Both the position numbers and the translations under genes were made by a program. The notes below the pieces were generated by a model. It was not told where the DNA came from and made no database searches. It saw nothing but the letters and a program-made list of their open reading frames with translations. This document shows, one piece after another, positions 17,846 to 27,171 of a stretch of 64,000 bases of DNA (within the stretch, counting starts at the first letter, position 1; every line of letters begins with the position of its first letter). Source of the DNA: JADCCX01 sp031431475 (GTDB lineage Bacteria; Pseudomonadota; Alphaproteobacteria; Rhizobiales; Beijerinckiaceae); contig JANPDL010000024.1 of NCBI GenBank assembly GCA_031431475.1, positions 86,047 to 150,046 on the forward strand, in the 5' to 3' direction.

Positions 17846-18751
17846 TCAGCGGGTGAGGCGCGGGTTGAGGACATCGCGCAACCTGTCGCCAATCACATTG
17901 ACGCTCATGATGGTGATGAGAAGCGCGAGACCGGGAAAGAGGCTGACCCAGTAATTGCCGCTCATCATGAACCGGAACCCGTTGGCGATCAGCAGCCCGA
18001 GCGAAGGCTGTGTCGGCGGCAGGCCGAGGCCCAGAAAAGAGAGAGTTGCCTCCAGTGAAATGGCGTTAGCAACCTGCACGGTTGCGATAACGGTCAGTGT
18101 TGGCATGCAGTTCGGCAGGAGATGCCCAAACAGAATGCGCAGGACGCCAAGGTCCAGACCGCGCGCAGCCTCGATGTACTCCCGCGCATTTTCGACCAGC
18201 GCGACCCCGCGGACAGTGCGGGCAAAGAACGCCCATTGCACAATCACGAGGGCAAGAATGATCTTGGCGGCTCCGCCTCCCAGAACAACGAGGATAACAA
18301 GCGCCACGAGAATAGGTGGCAGGCTGAGTTGCAGGTCGACAATGCGCATGATGATCGTGTCGGTCCAGCCGCCGCGGTATGCTGCCAGAAGTCCAACGGC
18401 GGTGCCGATCACGAGCGCGATCCCTCCGCTCAGAACACCCACCATCAGGCTTGTCCGCAGCCCATAGAAGATGGCGCTTAGGATATCCCGGCCTTGCCCA
18501 TCCGTCCCCATCAGGAACAGCATGCCACCCATGCTGCGGGAGCCAGGTTTCTGCAGGTTGTCCATCAAGTCGATCTGCGTCAGGTCATAGGGATTTTGCG
18601 GCGAAATCAGTGGCGCTAGAATAGCCACTGCCAGCACGGCACAGAACGTCAGAAGCGCCGCCACAGCTTCATTGCTCTTCACGAAGTCCCGGGCAAAGCG
18701 ACCGACCGCGCCCCGCTCTTCGGCACTGGGCTCCGGCTCTTGCATTGTCAT
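17846..18751 (-). CDS. peptide-type ABC importer permease (DppC-like)
   Basis: A 301-residue permease with the DppC N-terminal domain and MGTDGQGRDILSAIFYGLRTSLMVGVLSGG, the EAA-type loop AARGLDLGVLRILFGHLLPNCMPTLTV and the C-terminal SLEATLSFLGLGLPPTQPSLGLLIANG and GDRLRDVLNPRL motifs. The true start is the ATG at 18751, overlapping the stop of the B permease as ATGA; a longer in-frame extension is a shadow of that gene. It is the last gene of its operon. No ATPase gene follows, so the importer must borrow ATPases from elsewhere, perhaps the pair at 26.3-27.9 kb. Confidence 0.92.
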   Translation of the reverse strand: MTMQEPEPSAEERGAVGRFARDFVKSNEAVAALLTFCAVLAVAILAPLISPQNPYDLTQIDLMDNLQKPGSRSMGGMLFLMGTDGQGRDILSAIFYGLRTSLMVGVLSGGIALVIGTAVGLLAAYRGGWTDTIIMRIVDLQLSLPPILVALVILVVLGGGAAKIILALVIVQWAFFARTVRGVALVENAREYIEAARGLDLGVLRILFGHLLPNCMPTLTVIATVQVANAISLEATLSFLGLGLPPTQPSLGLLIANGFRFMMSGNYWVSLFPGLALLITIMSVNVIGDRLRDVLNPRLTR

Positions 18752-19725
18752 GTCTGCGCGGCGCGCAAACGCACGCGAGGATCGAGGATTGAATAGATAA
18801 TGTCGACTATGAGGTTGATGACAACGAAGATCAGGACGACCAGGATGAGGTAGGCGACGATCAGCGGTCGATCGAGCACCTCGATGGCGTCGATCAGAAG
18901 CTTGCCCATGCCTGGCCATGAAAAGATCGTCTCTGTGACCACTGCGAAGGCGATGGTGCCACCAAACTCCATGCCGATCACCGTAACGACCGGAATCATG
19001 ATGTTCTTGAGGACATGGGTCATCAGGATGCGTGACCAAGCCACACCCTTTGCCCGTGCGAATTTCACATAATCCGTGAACATCACCTCCCGCATGCCGG
19101 CCCGCGTAAGGCGGATGATGAGAGCGATATTGGCGATGGCCAACGTGAACGTCGGTAGCGCCAGATGCGCGAGGCCGTTCCATGTGAGGATTGAGAGTTC
19201 AATCCCCAGTATTGTCACGGTCTGACCGCGCCCTATGGCCGGTAGCCAGCCGAGCCAGAGGGCGAAGACCATGATCAGAATCAGTCCGACCCAGAAGGTG
19301 GGCACGCTGAAGCCGATCGTCGAGATCGCCATAATGAGGCGACTCGACAGCGCCTCGGGCTTCAGACCCGCCCACATGCCGAGCGGAACCCCGATGACGA
19401 CGGAAAGCAGCACAGCCGCGAATGCAAGCTCAAGCGTCGCCGGGGCGCGCTGTAAAATGACCTGCAGTGCCGGAAGACCATGCTGGAACGAGTTGCCGAG
19501 TTCGCCTCGAAGCGCATTGCCGAGGAACAGGAAGTATTGCTCCCACAGCGGTCGGTCGAGGCCGAAGCGGGCTTTCAGATCCGCCAGACACTTCTGGTCG
19601 CACTCCTGGGCCGCGAAAATGTCGGCGGGGTTGCCGATGACGCTGACGCCGAAGAAAACGATCAGTGTCATCACCAAAACGACGAACACACTTTCTATCA
19701 GGCGCCGGAGAATGAATTGCGACAA
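18748..19725 (-). CDS. peptide-type ABC importer permease (DppB-like)
   Basis: A 325-residue permease. Visible family motifs are the N-terminal helix MSQFILRRLIESVFVVLVMTLIVFFGVSVIGNPAD, LKARFGLDRPLWEQYFLFLGNALRGELGNSF, the EAA-like loop ARAKGVAWSRILMTHVLKNIMIPVVTVIG and the C-terminal ETIFSWPGMGKLLIDAI and SILDPRVRL. The periplasmic loop has a CDQKC pair (residues about 42-46), present in some DppB-like proteins. It is the middle gene of the binding protein-B-C operon downstream of a palindromic operator at 21.5 kb. Confidence 0.92.
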   Translation of the reverse strand: MSQFILRRLIESVFVVLVMTLIVFFGVSVIGNPADIFAAQECDQKCLADLKARFGLDRPLWEQYFLFLGNALRGELGNSFQHGLPALQVILQRAPATLELAFAAVLLSVVIGVPLGMWAGLKPEALSSRLIMAISTIGFSVPTFWVGLILIMVFALWLGWLPAIGRGQTVTILGIELSILTWNGLAHLALPTFTLAIANIALIIRLTRAGMREVMFTDYVKFARAKGVAWSRILMTHVLKNIMIPVVTVIGMEFGGTIAFAVVTETIFSWPGMGKLLIDAIEVLDRPLIVAYLILVVLIFVVINLIVDIIYSILDPRVRLRAAQT

Positions 19726-19755
19726 CGGCCTTGGTCCCCGAAAGTGTCTGCCGCC

Positions 19756-21369
19756 CTAAGGCTTCTGCGAAACGTCCCAGGCGTAGGTCCGCTCGTTCAC
19801 TCGCGGCCTGTGGACAAGCGTGATCTTGTGCGCCCAGTTGTTTACCTGGAAGTGGATCGGGATCAGGGCGTAGTCGCGCAGGCCGATCTCCGTCGCCTGA
19901 ACGAGAAGCGGCAGCCGCGCGTTGGCGTCGATCGTTGTCCGTGCTTTCCGCGAGAGCGAGTCAACGCGGGCGTTTGTGTAGCGCCCCCAGTTGGCGTTGC
20001 CGGAGCCAGCCTCTGGATTGAAGGACTCAAGCAGGCCACGCACGGTGTATGTTGCTTCGCCCGTTGCCGTGCCCCAGCCTGACAGCCAGACTGAGAACTT
20101 GCCGACGTCGAAGCCCGGGATGCTCATAGGGTCGCCGCGGATGACTTCCGTGAAGAAGATATTGCGTGGCATGGCGGAAACGTCGGTCTGGATGCCGGCT
20201 CGCGTCCACATCTGCGCGACGGCCTCCATGATCGCCTGGTCGTTGATGTAGCGGTTATTGGGACCATGCAGCGTGACGCGGAAGCCCTGGCTATAGCCTG
20301 CCTGCTGCAGGAGCTGGCGCGCCTGCTCTGCATTGAAGGCGTCGACCTTCAGTGCGTCCGAATACCCGAAAAAGCCTGGTGGGACGACATTCCCGGTGGG
20401 CAGAGAAGCTCCGCCCATGATGCGGTCCCGGATCGCATCGCGATTGATCGCGAGCGACATGGCACGGCGCACCCGAACATCGCGCAGCGGATTGATCACG
20501 GCGGGTGAACCGTCAGCATTGCGGACGAAGGGCTCCATGTCGCGGAAGCTCATCTGGATGTAGATTACCCGGTCCGATGCAATTTCGCTGATGGCGAAGC
20601 GGCTCCCGGCCTGTTTCAGGCGAGGAAGATCCGGTGTCTGCGGATAATCGATGATGTCGACGTCACCGTTCATCAAGGCGGCGAGACGCGATGCATCCTG
20701 CGTGATTGGCCGGAAGACGACGCGGTCCCAATGGGGCTTCTGCCCCCAATGGTCGGGATTGCGCTCGACAACGACGCGCTCACCAGCGCGGAATTCCACG
20801 AACTTGTATGGCCCGGTGCCTATGGTCGCCTTGCCGTTGTTGAAATCCACCGAGGGCTGCACGTTGGCCGCCTTGTGGGCTGCCACAATTGAGAAGAAGC
20901 TCATCTCCTCAGGCATTGTAGGGAAGGGGCCGTCCGTACGGATCTGGATGGTTTGGGGGTCGATCTTCTCGATCCGCTTGTTGCCGTTGGTGAGCACGAA
21001 AGCGGGGCTAGCGATGGCGCCCTGAATGCCAGCACGCAGCCGGTTGAAGGTGAAGACAACGTCATCCGCCGTGAAGGGCTGGCCGTCGTGCCATTTCACG
21101 TTCTCGCGTAGCTTGAACTCCCAGGTCGTGTCGTTGATCGAGCGCCATGACGTTGCCAGCCCGGGGATGGGGCGGGAGTTATGATCCATCGCGACCAGCC
21201 GCTCGAAAATATGGTCCTCGACCTGCTTGTCTTGTGGGAATTGCGACCAATGCGGGTCCATCGAAGCGGTCTCGCTTCGCACCCCGATCGTCAATGTGGT
21301 GGTCTGCGCCCAAACCGGCGTGCTCAAAGCAGTCAATACGACGAACGCAATGTGAAGCATCAGCCTCAT
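19756..21369 (-). CDS. peptide-type ABC importer substrate-binding protein (SBP_bac_5)
   Basis: A 537-residue family-5 binding protein. It starts with a short signal peptide (MRLMLHIAFVVLTALSTPVWAQ) that ends near residue 22, followed by TLTIGVRSETASMDPHWSQFPQDKQVEDHIFERL and the LATSWRSINDTTWEFKLRENVKWHDGQPFTADDVVFTFNRL block. It is the first gene of the operon whose permeases follow at 19725 and 18751. A perfect GTTCG-N5-CGAAC palindrome lies 124 bases upstream, so the operon probably belongs to the IclR regulon of this island. The M24 peptidase gene lies directly upstream in the same orientation. Confidence 0.92.
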   Translation of the reverse strand: MRLMLHIAFVVLTALSTPVWAQTTTLTIGVRSETASMDPHWSQFPQDKQVEDHIFERLVAMDHNSRPIPGLATSWRSINDTTWEFKLRENVKWHDGQPFTADDVVFTFNRLRAGIQGAIASPAFVLTNGNKRIEKIDPQTIQIRTDGPFPTMPEEMSFFSIVAAHKAANVQPSVDFNNGKATIGTGPYKFVEFRAGERVVVERNPDHWGQKPHWDRVVFRPITQDASRLAALMNGDVDIIDYPQTPDLPRLKQAGSRFAISEIASDRVIYIQMSFRDMEPFVRNADGSPAVINPLRDVRVRRAMSLAINRDAIRDRIMGGASLPTGNVVPPGFFGYSDALKVDAFNAEQARQLLQQAGYSQGFRVTLHGPNNRYINDQAIMEAVAQMWTRAGIQTDVSAMPRNIFFTEVIRGDPMSIPGFDVGKFSVWLSGWGTATGEATYTVRGLLESFNPEAGSGNANWGRYTNARVDSLSRKARTTIDANARLPLLVQATEIGLRDYALIPIHFQVNNWAHKITLVHRPRVNERTYAWDVSQKP

Positions 21370-21473
21370 GATCGTCCTCCCGGCACATCTTGACTATGCC
21401 CGGAACCGTCATGCGGAGTTTCGGGCCGCCTAGCGAGACGAGTATGCAGGCCGCAAACAGCTGCGGCAACAGA

Positions 21474-21507
21474 ATTCGTATTGTGTACGCTTGTTCGCAA
21501 TGCGAAC
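21474..21507. promoter_or_regulatory. putative IclR-type tandem operator upstream of importer operon
   Basis: A perfect 15-base palindrome GTTCGCAATGCGAAC occupies 21493-21507; the symmetry extends to nine-base arms (TTGTTCGCA / TGCGAACAA). A degenerate copy, ATTCG-TATTG-TGTAC, begins 19 bases away at 21474. The same spacing and core recur upstream of other operons in this window. It lies between the M24 peptidase gene and the start of the binding-protein gene at 21369, both on the minus strand. Confidence 0.7.
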
Positions 21508-21513
21508 AAAAAA

Positions 21514-22665
21514 TCAGCGATCAACCACGAAAAGGTCCTGAAATCCTGTCGTCAGCTGCTCGCCGCCGGCTGGTCGTGCCACAATGACATCTTCGACCCT
21601 CGCACTTGGCCCCGCCGCCTGGAAAATCGACGGTTCGATGGTGAACATCATGCCTTCGCGCACCATTGTCCGGTCGCCCTTTGTGAGAAACGGCGGCTCG
21701 TGCACATCCCAACCGATGCCATGGCCCAAGCGATGCCGGAAGAATTGGCCATAGCCAGCATCGACGAGATATTGCCGGGCCGCATGATCGACCTCCTCGC
21801 ATGTCATGGCACCTGCTTTCAGGGCCTTGATGCCTTCCCGCTGGCTCTCCATGATCAACCGATGGACCTTCACCTGCTCCGCCGAAGGCGCCCCGAAGCT
21901 GACGGTTCGACCGAAATCATAGCAGAGCCCCTTGTGGGAAGCGCCAAAATCGAAAAGTACGGAGACAGGTGGCTGCAGCACACGCTTCCAGCTTTCCAGC
22001 CGCTTGCCCATCAAGAGAGGATGGTTTGGACCGGAATTGTAGAGGGAGGTCGTGAATGTCGCGCCGAGCGAGCCGTGGCGCTTCATCTGGTAGTCGACCT
22101 CGGCGATGACATCGAGTTCCGTCATGCCGAACTTCAGCTTCGGCAGCACATCGGTGAAGGCTGCTTCGGTGATCCTGCCGGCCTCGCGCATTGTGGCGAT
22201 TTCCTCCGGGCTCTTCACCACGCGCATCTCGCGCAGGATTTCAGTGGCTGAGACAAAAACAGCATCCGGCAGGATGCGCTGGAGATGCACAAGGGATTCT
22301 GCCTCCGCCTTGTCGCTGACGGCGACGCGCGGCCTGGCCGGGAGCTTGAAGCCCTTGAGGATGTCCCGCACCATCATCTCGGGATCATCCCAGTCGCCGA
22401 GCACCCTGATCTCGATCCCCTGCGCCCCACCGCGCCCGCCATATTCGGCCGTCATCCGCGGCAGCGCGAGAACCGGAGAATGGCCGGGCGTCATCCAGGC
22501 CCCCTCCAGCCAGCCACCGGGGTGGAGCGTCACGCCGAAGTTTGGAATATCGCGCGGAATTCCTGCGAGATAGTCGAGATCCGTGCACAGTGGAATATAG
22601 GCCAGATCAGCCTTTCCCTCGAGCAGCTTCCGAAATCTCCCCATCCGGTCCGGATCCGCGCTCAT
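21514..22665 (-). CDS. M24-family metallopeptidase (Xaa-Pro dipeptidase/creatinase fold)
   Basis: A 383-residue pita-bread-fold hydrolase. The N-terminal creatinase-type domain (to about residue 150) is followed by the catalytic domain with the M24 dinuclear-metal ligands in order: VLFDFGA, CYDFGRTVSFG, RLGHGIGWDVHEPPF, FTIEPSIF and RVEDVIV. All five ligand positions are intact, favouring a true Xaa-Pro aminopeptidase/dipeptidase rather than a creatinase-like metal-free enzyme. I chose the ATG at 22665, preceded by GAGGGGAT, instead of an upstream ATG at 22719 inside the regulatory region. It sits between two peptide-type importers and is a good candidate to hydrolyse their cargo. It is divergent from the importer at 22803. 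Confidence 0.9.
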   Translation of the reverse strand: MSADPDRMGRFRKLLEGKADLAYIPLCTDLDYLAGIPRDIPNFGVTLHPGGWLEGAWMTPGHSPVLALPRMTAEYGGRGGAQGIEIRVLGDWDDPEMMVRDILKGFKLPARPRVAVSDKAEAESLVHLQRILPDAVFVSATEILREMRVVKSPEEIATMREAGRITEAAFTDVLPKLKFGMTELDVIAEVDYQMKRHGSLGATFTTSLYNSGPNHPLLMGKRLESWKRVLQPPVSVLFDFGASHKGLCYDFGRTVSFGAPSAEQVKVHRLIMESQREGIKALKAGAMTCEEVDHAARQYLVDAGYGQFFRHRLGHGIGWDVHEPPFLTKGDRTMVREGMMFTIEPSIFQAAGPSARVEDVIVARPAGGEQLTTGFQDLFVVDR

Positions 22666-22711
22666 CTCATCCCCTCGCTTTGCCTGCAGCAATTCAAGTC
22701 TATTCCCAAAT

Positions 22712-22745
22712 AGCCGCAAAGCGAAAGCCTGTTCGCTTGACGGCG
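22712..22745. promoter_or_regulatory. weak tandem operator candidate in divergent intergenic region
   Basis: Two imperfect boxes, AGCCG-CAAAG-CGAAA (22712-22726) and GTTCG-CTTGA-CGGCG (22731-22745), are 19 bases apart, the same spacing as in the strong sites of the island. Only the inner half-sites match the GTTCG/CGAAC consensus. They lie between the divergent M24 peptidase (start 22665) and the importer operon (start 22803), where a shared operator would be expected. Confidence 0.4.
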
Positions 22746-22802
22746 GCCATGATTGGGTCTGACATGGGGCTCGGCCAAGTGGTCTTGAGGGAGGATCGTG
22801 CG

Positions 22803-24389
22803 ATGAAACCTAAACACTTGCTGATGTCTGCATGCGCTGCGGCATTCATTACGGGCACCGCTTTCGCCCAGACACCGTCGGGTGTGCTTGTTGTCGCAAA
22901 GAACATTGATGACATCGTGAGCCTGGATCCGGCGCAAGCCTATGAGTTCACCGGCGGAGAGGTGGTGTCGAATATCTACAGCAGGCTTATCCAGATCAAC
23001 CCATCGGATTTCAGCAAGCTGGATCCTGATCTGGCAGAGAGCTGGACAGTATCAGCCGATGGCAAGTCTATCGTGTTCAAGCTGCGCGCCAATGCAAAAT
23101 TCTCTTCCGGAAATCCGGTGCGGCCCGAGGACGTCATCTTCTCCTTCCGCCGGGTTGTTTTGCTGAAGAAACCGCCGTCGTTCATTCTCGCCCAGCTCGG
23201 CTGGAACGTGGACACGATTGACCGCATGGTGCGAAAAACTGGCGACAACGAAGTGACGTTGACCATCGCCGACAATCTATCGCCGGCATTCGCGCTCAAC
23301 GCCATTGCAGCCCGACCGGGCGGTATCGTGGATGAGAAGGCGGCCATGGCCAACGCCAAAGACAACGACCTGGGCAATGCCTGGGTGTCGCGCAACTCCG
23401 CAGGCTCCGGCCCGTTCGTGCTCCGCAACTGGCGCCCCAATGAAGTCGTCGTCCTGGAGGCGAACCCGTCTTACTACGCCGGCACACCAAAGACCCGGCA
23501 GATTGTGCTCAACCATGTCACCGAGCCCACCACGCAACGCCTGATGATCGAGAAGGGCGACATCGATATCGCCCGCAATCTTGGTCCCGACCAGATCGAC
23601 GCACTCAAGGGCAAGACAGGCGTCAAGGTTGAAACACACCCAGGCGCGACCATCCATTTCTTCAGCTTTAATGTGAAGCACGAGAAGTTCCGCAACCCGG
23701 CGCTCTGGGAGGCGATGCGCTATCTGGTCGACTATGACGGTATCGCCGACAAGCTGATGCGAGGCCAGTTCAAGGTGCACCAGACGTTCTGGCCGGCGGG
23801 TTTCGCAGGTGCCGTGACCGATCGTCCCTACACGCTCGACGTCGCCAAGGCTAAAGACGTGCTCGCAAAGGGTAACATCCCGGCTGGCCTGGCCATCGAC
23901 ATGGACATTATCAACCAGGCTCCTTTCCCGGAAATCGCGCAGTCCATGCAGGCGACGTTCGCGCAGGCCGGGATCAAGCTGAACCTTTTCCCGGCGACAA
24001 CGGCGCAGGTGATCACCAAGTATCGTGCCCGCACCCATGAGGCGATGCTGCTGTACTGGGGACCGGATTTCATGGATCCTCACTCCAACGCCAAGGCCTT
24101 CGCCTACAACACCGACAATTCGGACGGAAACTACCAGAGCACGACGACCTGGCGAAACTCCTACATGCCGCCAGCTGCGATATCGGCGCAGACCACGGCC
24201 GCTTTGGCCGAGCGCGACCCGGAGAAGCGGCTGGAAATGTACAGGGTCCTTCAGCGTCATGTGCTGAAGGAGTCTCCGTGGGTGACGACCTTCCAAGCGC
24301 AATGGCAGTATGCCATCCGTGACAATGTCAAGGGCTTCGTCCATGGGCCATTTGCCGACTACGTTCGCTACGACAAGGTGACGAAGTAG
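22803..24389 (+). CDS. peptide-type ABC importer substrate-binding protein (SBP_bac_5)
   Basis: A 528-residue family-5 binding protein. The ATG at 22803 follows GGGAGGAT and opens a signal peptide (MKPKHLLMSACAAAFITGTAFAQ, cleavage near residue 23). The mature part has VVAKNIDDIVSLDPAQAYEFTGGEVVSNIYSRL and LAESWTVSADGKSIVFKLRANAKFSSGNPVRPEDVIFSFRRV. It is the first gene of a complete five-gene operon (SBP, B, C, D, F) with overlapping genes. The long open frame upstream of the ATG is a shadow and carries regulatory sequence. Confidence 0.93.
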   Translation: MKPKHLLMSACAAAFITGTAFAQTPSGVLVVAKNIDDIVSLDPAQAYEFTGGEVVSNIYSRLIQINPSDFSKLDPDLAESWTVSADGKSIVFKLRANAKFSSGNPVRPEDVIFSFRRVVLLKKPPSFILAQLGWNVDTIDRMVRKTGDNEVTLTIADNLSPAFALNAIAARPGGIVDEKAAMANAKDNDLGNAWVSRNSAGSGPFVLRNWRPNEVVVLEANPSYYAGTPKTRQIVLNHVTEPTTQRLMIEKGDIDIARNLGPDQIDALKGKTGVKVETHPGATIHFFSFNVKHEKFRNPALWEAMRYLVDYDGIADKLMRGQFKVHQTFWPAGFAGAVTDRPYTLDVAKAKDVLAKGNIPAGLAIDMDIINQAPFPEIAQSMQATFAQAGIKLNLFPATTAQVITKYRARTHEAMLLYWGPDFMDPHSNAKAFAYNTDNSDGNYQSTTTWRNSYMPPAAISAQTTAALAERDPEKRLEMYRVLQRHVLKESPWVTTFQAQWQYAIRDNVKGFVHGPFADYVRYDKVTK

Positions 24390-24411
24390 CGGCGCGGGAC
24401 GGGCGCACATC

Positions 24412-25440
24412 ATGAGGGGCTCCGGCAGCGTCCTGAAGGTGCTGGCACTCGGCGTCATCACTCTTGCGATCACGCTGTTGGGCTTGCTGGTCTGCACTTT
24501 TGTCATCGGTCGAATCATGCCGATCGACCCCGTTGTGGCGGCAGTGGGTGACAAGGCATCCGCCGAGACCTACGCCGCGGCGCGCGAAGCGCTGGGACTG
24601 GACAGGCCGTTGTACGTCCAGTTCTGGCGATATGTCGCTGGCGTGGTGCAGGGCGATCTTGGCCTTTCGACGGCGAGCGGCCGGTCTGTGGCGGAGGACA
24701 TCGGACGGGCCTTTCCCGCGACTGTCGAGTTGGCGACGCTGGCAATTCTTGTGGGCACGATGCTGGGTGTGCCGCTCGGCGTCTACGCCGCTCACAAGCG
24801 CAACCGCTGGCCGGATCATCTCATCCGCATCACCTCTCTGATCGGTTACTCCATACCAATCTTCTGGCTGGGGTTGATCGCGCTTCTCGTCTTCTACGCC
24901 GAGCTCGGCTGGGTCAGCGGACCCGGGCGAATAGGCACTGTCTATCGTTACACGCTGCAGGAATGGAGCGGCTTCCTGTTGATCGATACCCTTCGGGCCG
25001 GTGACACGGGCGCTTTTCGCTCGGCGTTCTCTCACCTGATCCTGCCGGCGACGCTTCTGGGCTATGTTTCGCTCGCCTACATCGCGCGGATGACGCGGGG
25101 CTTCATGATCGACGAATTGTCCAAGGAGTACGTGACGACCGCCAGGATCAAGGGTGCTTCGGAAGCACGCGTGCTTTGGCTGCATGCCTTGCCCAATGTC
25201 ATGGTGCCGCTGGTCACGGTCATCGCGCTGTCCTTCGGTCACCTTCTGGAAGGGGCAGTCCTGACAGAGACGGTCTTCGCCTGGCCTGGCATCGGCCTGT
25301 ATATCACCAGCAGCCTGTTCACTGCGGACATGCCGGCGGTGCTCGGCGGTACGCTCGTCGTCGGCGTGTGCTTTGTTGCGCTAAACAAGCTGGCGGAGCT
25401 CCTTTATCCGCTGCTCGATCCGAGGACGCGGGCGACATGA
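24412..25440 (+). CDS. peptide-type ABC importer permease (DppB-like)
   Basis: A 342-residue permease. It has the DppB N-terminal helix (VLALGVITLAITLLGLLVCTFVIGRIMPIDP), the REALGLDRPLYVQFWRYVAGVVQGDLGLS loop, an EAA-like loop ARIKGASEARVLWLHALPNVMVPLVTVI and ETVFAWPGIGLYITSSL near the C-terminus. It starts 22 bases after the binding-protein gene, and its stop overlaps the next permease start as ATGA. Confidence 0.93.
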   Translation: MRGSGSVLKVLALGVITLAITLLGLLVCTFVIGRIMPIDPVVAAVGDKASAETYAAAREALGLDRPLYVQFWRYVAGVVQGDLGLSTASGRSVAEDIGRAFPATVELATLAILVGTMLGVPLGVYAAHKRNRWPDHLIRITSLIGYSIPIFWLGLIALLVFYAELGWVSGPGRIGTVYRYTLQEWSGFLLIDTLRAGDTGAFRSAFSHLILPATLLGYVSLAYIARMTRGFMIDELSKEYVTTARIKGASEARVLWLHALPNVMVPLVTVIALSFGHLLEGAVLTETVFAWPGIGLYITSSLFTADMPAVLGGTLVVGVCFVALNKLAELLYPLLDPRTRAT

Positions 25441-26327
25441 GCGCGAGCATTTTGGCCAATGAGCCGCGCTCGCGCCGCGAGGCGCGGATGCGACAGCTGA
25501 AGACCTCGATATGGCGTGTGCTGCGCAATCCCTCTACTTTTTTCGGCGGGGCGATCATCCTGCTGCTCATCGTCATGGCTGCAGCGGCGCCGCTTCTTGC
25601 CACGCATGACCCGGTCGCGACCAACCTTTCGGACCGGCTTGCCGCGCCGGGCGCCAAGCACTGGCTGGGCACCGACCAACTCGGCCGCGACATCTACAGC
25701 CGGCTGCTTTACGGGGCGCAGCCAACGCTAGCGATCGTGCTTCTTGTCATCGGCATCTCTGCACCGGTTGGTCTCGCGGTGGGATTGCTCGCAGGCTATC
25801 TCGGCGGTTGGGTCGAGGCTTTGCTGATGCGTCTCACCGACATCGTGCTGGCCTTCCCGCGGCTCATTCTGGCGCTTGCGCTCGTTGCTGTGCTCAAGCC
25901 AGGCCTGATCAATGCGGTGATTGCGATCGCGATCACGGCATGGCCGAACTATGCCCGCATCGCACGGGCCGAAGCGCTGGCGCTGCGCAACGCCGAGTAC
26001 GTGCTGGCCGCGCGCGGCCTCGGTATGGGCGATGCACAGATCATGACGGGGCAGATTATGCCCGCCCTGTTGCCCTCGGTGGCTGTGCGCGCAACGCTCG
26101 ACATGGCAGGAATCATCCTGACTGCGGCGGGCCTTGGTTTCCTCGGACTCGGCGCGCAACCGCCGCTTGCTGAATGGGGTACCATGATCTCGTCGGGCCG
26201 GGATTTCATCTTCGACGCATGGTGGGTGGCGGCTGTTCCAGGCATTGCCATCCTTGTGGTGAGCCTCGGCTTCAATCTGATGGGTGATGGCCTGCGCGAC
26301 GTGCTCGATCCTAAGCACCATGAGTGA
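25437..26327 (+). CDS. peptide-type ABC importer permease (DppC-like)
   Basis: A 296-residue permease. It carries WLGTDQLGRDIYSRLLYGAQPTLAIVLLVIG, six hydrophobic helices, the loop AARGLGMGDAQIMTGQIMPALLPSVAVRATL and the C-terminal AAGLGFLGLGAQPPLAEWGTMIS and GDGLRDVLDPK motifs of the DppC family. The ATG at 25437 overlaps the stop of the B permease by four bases, and its own stop overlaps the next ATPase start by eight bases, showing a compact translationally coupled operon. Confidence 0.93.
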   Translation: MSASILANEPRSRREARMRQLKTSIWRVLRNPSTFFGGAIILLLIVMAAAAPLLATHDPVATNLSDRLAAPGAKHWLGTDQLGRDIYSRLLYGAQPTLAIVLLVIGISAPVGLAVGLLAGYLGGWVEALLMRLTDIVLAFPRLILALALVAVLKPGLINAVIAIAITAWPNYARIARAEALALRNAEYVLAARGLGMGDAQIMTGQIMPALLPSVAVRATLDMAGIILTAAGLGFLGLGAQPPLAEWGTMISSGRDFIFDAWWVAAVPGIAILVVSLGFNLMGDGLRDVLDPKHHE

Positions 26328-27171
26328 CACAACCCCCCATCTCCTTTCGGTTGAAGGTCTGACGGTGACCTTTCCGTCGCCACAAGGCGCGGTTGCGGTT
26401 GTGAAAGATGTGAGCTTTCGCATGAGCCGCGGGAAACTCGGCATTGTCGGCGAATCCGGCTCAGGAAAATCGATGACAGCGAAGGCGCTGATGGGTCTTG
26501 TCCCTCCACCCGGCCGGATGACGGCGACGCACCTCCGGCTCGGCGACGACGATCTCGCGGGGCTCAACCCCGCAGGTTGGCGCGCTCTGCGTGGTCGGCG
26601 CATCGGCATGATACTGCAGGACCCTAAATATTCGCTCAATCCCGTCCAGCGCATCGGAGTCCAGATCGAGGAGACGCTCAAACTCCACGGTGCTTATACG
26701 AAAGCCGAGCGAAGGGCGAAGGCGGTAGAAGTTCTGGCCACCGTCGGCATCGAGGATCCGGAGCGCATGTATCGCGCCTTTCCGCATGAGCTATCCGGTG
26801 GCATGGGACAGCGCGCCATGATCGCAATCATGCTGGTGCTGAGCCCGGATCTTCTGATCGCCGACGAACCGACCTCAGCGCTGGATGTGATCGTCCGCGA
26901 GCAGGTGCTCTCCCTCATCGACAGACTGCAGGCCGAGCGCGGCATGGGGCTGATCCTGATCAGCCACGATCTGCCGATGGTCGCGCGCTTCTGTGAACGC
27001 ATTCTGGTCATGTATCGTGGCCGCATTATCGAGACGATCGAGAGCAGTCGGCTCAGCGAAGCGCGCCATCCCTACACGCAAGGTCTCGTCGCCTGTCTTC
27101 CCTCACCAACCTCCCGCGGGAGCGACCTCCCGGTTCTGCAGCGGGACCCGGCCTGGGAGCAGGCGTCGTGA
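26320..27171 (+). CDS. peptide-type ABC importer ATPase (DppD-like)
   Basis: A 283-residue ATPase with Walker A GESGSGKSMTAKAL, signature LSGGMGQRAMIAIML, Walker B LLIADEPTSALD and switch SHDL. It is shorter than usual DppD (about 330 residues): the C-terminal oligo_HPY region is present only in part (HPYTQGLVACLPS) and the Cys-rich element is absent. The ATG at 26320 lies within the last codons of the C permease. It pairs with the following ATPase. Because the neighbouring importer at 17.8-21.4 kb has no ATPases, this pair may energise both systems. Confidence 0.92.
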   Translation: MSDTTPHLLSVEGLTVTFPSPQGAVAVVKDVSFRMSRGKLGIVGESGSGKSMTAKALMGLVPPPGRMTATHLRLGDDDLAGLNPAGWRALRGRRIGMILQDPKYSLNPVQRIGVQIEETLKLHGAYTKAERRAKAVEVLATVGIEDPERMYRAFPHELSGGMGQRAMIAIMLVLSPDLLIADEPTSALDVIVREQVLSLIDRLQAERGMGLILISHDLPMVARFCERILVMYRGRIIETIESSRLSEARHPYTQGLVACLPSPTSRGSDLPVLQRDPAWEQAS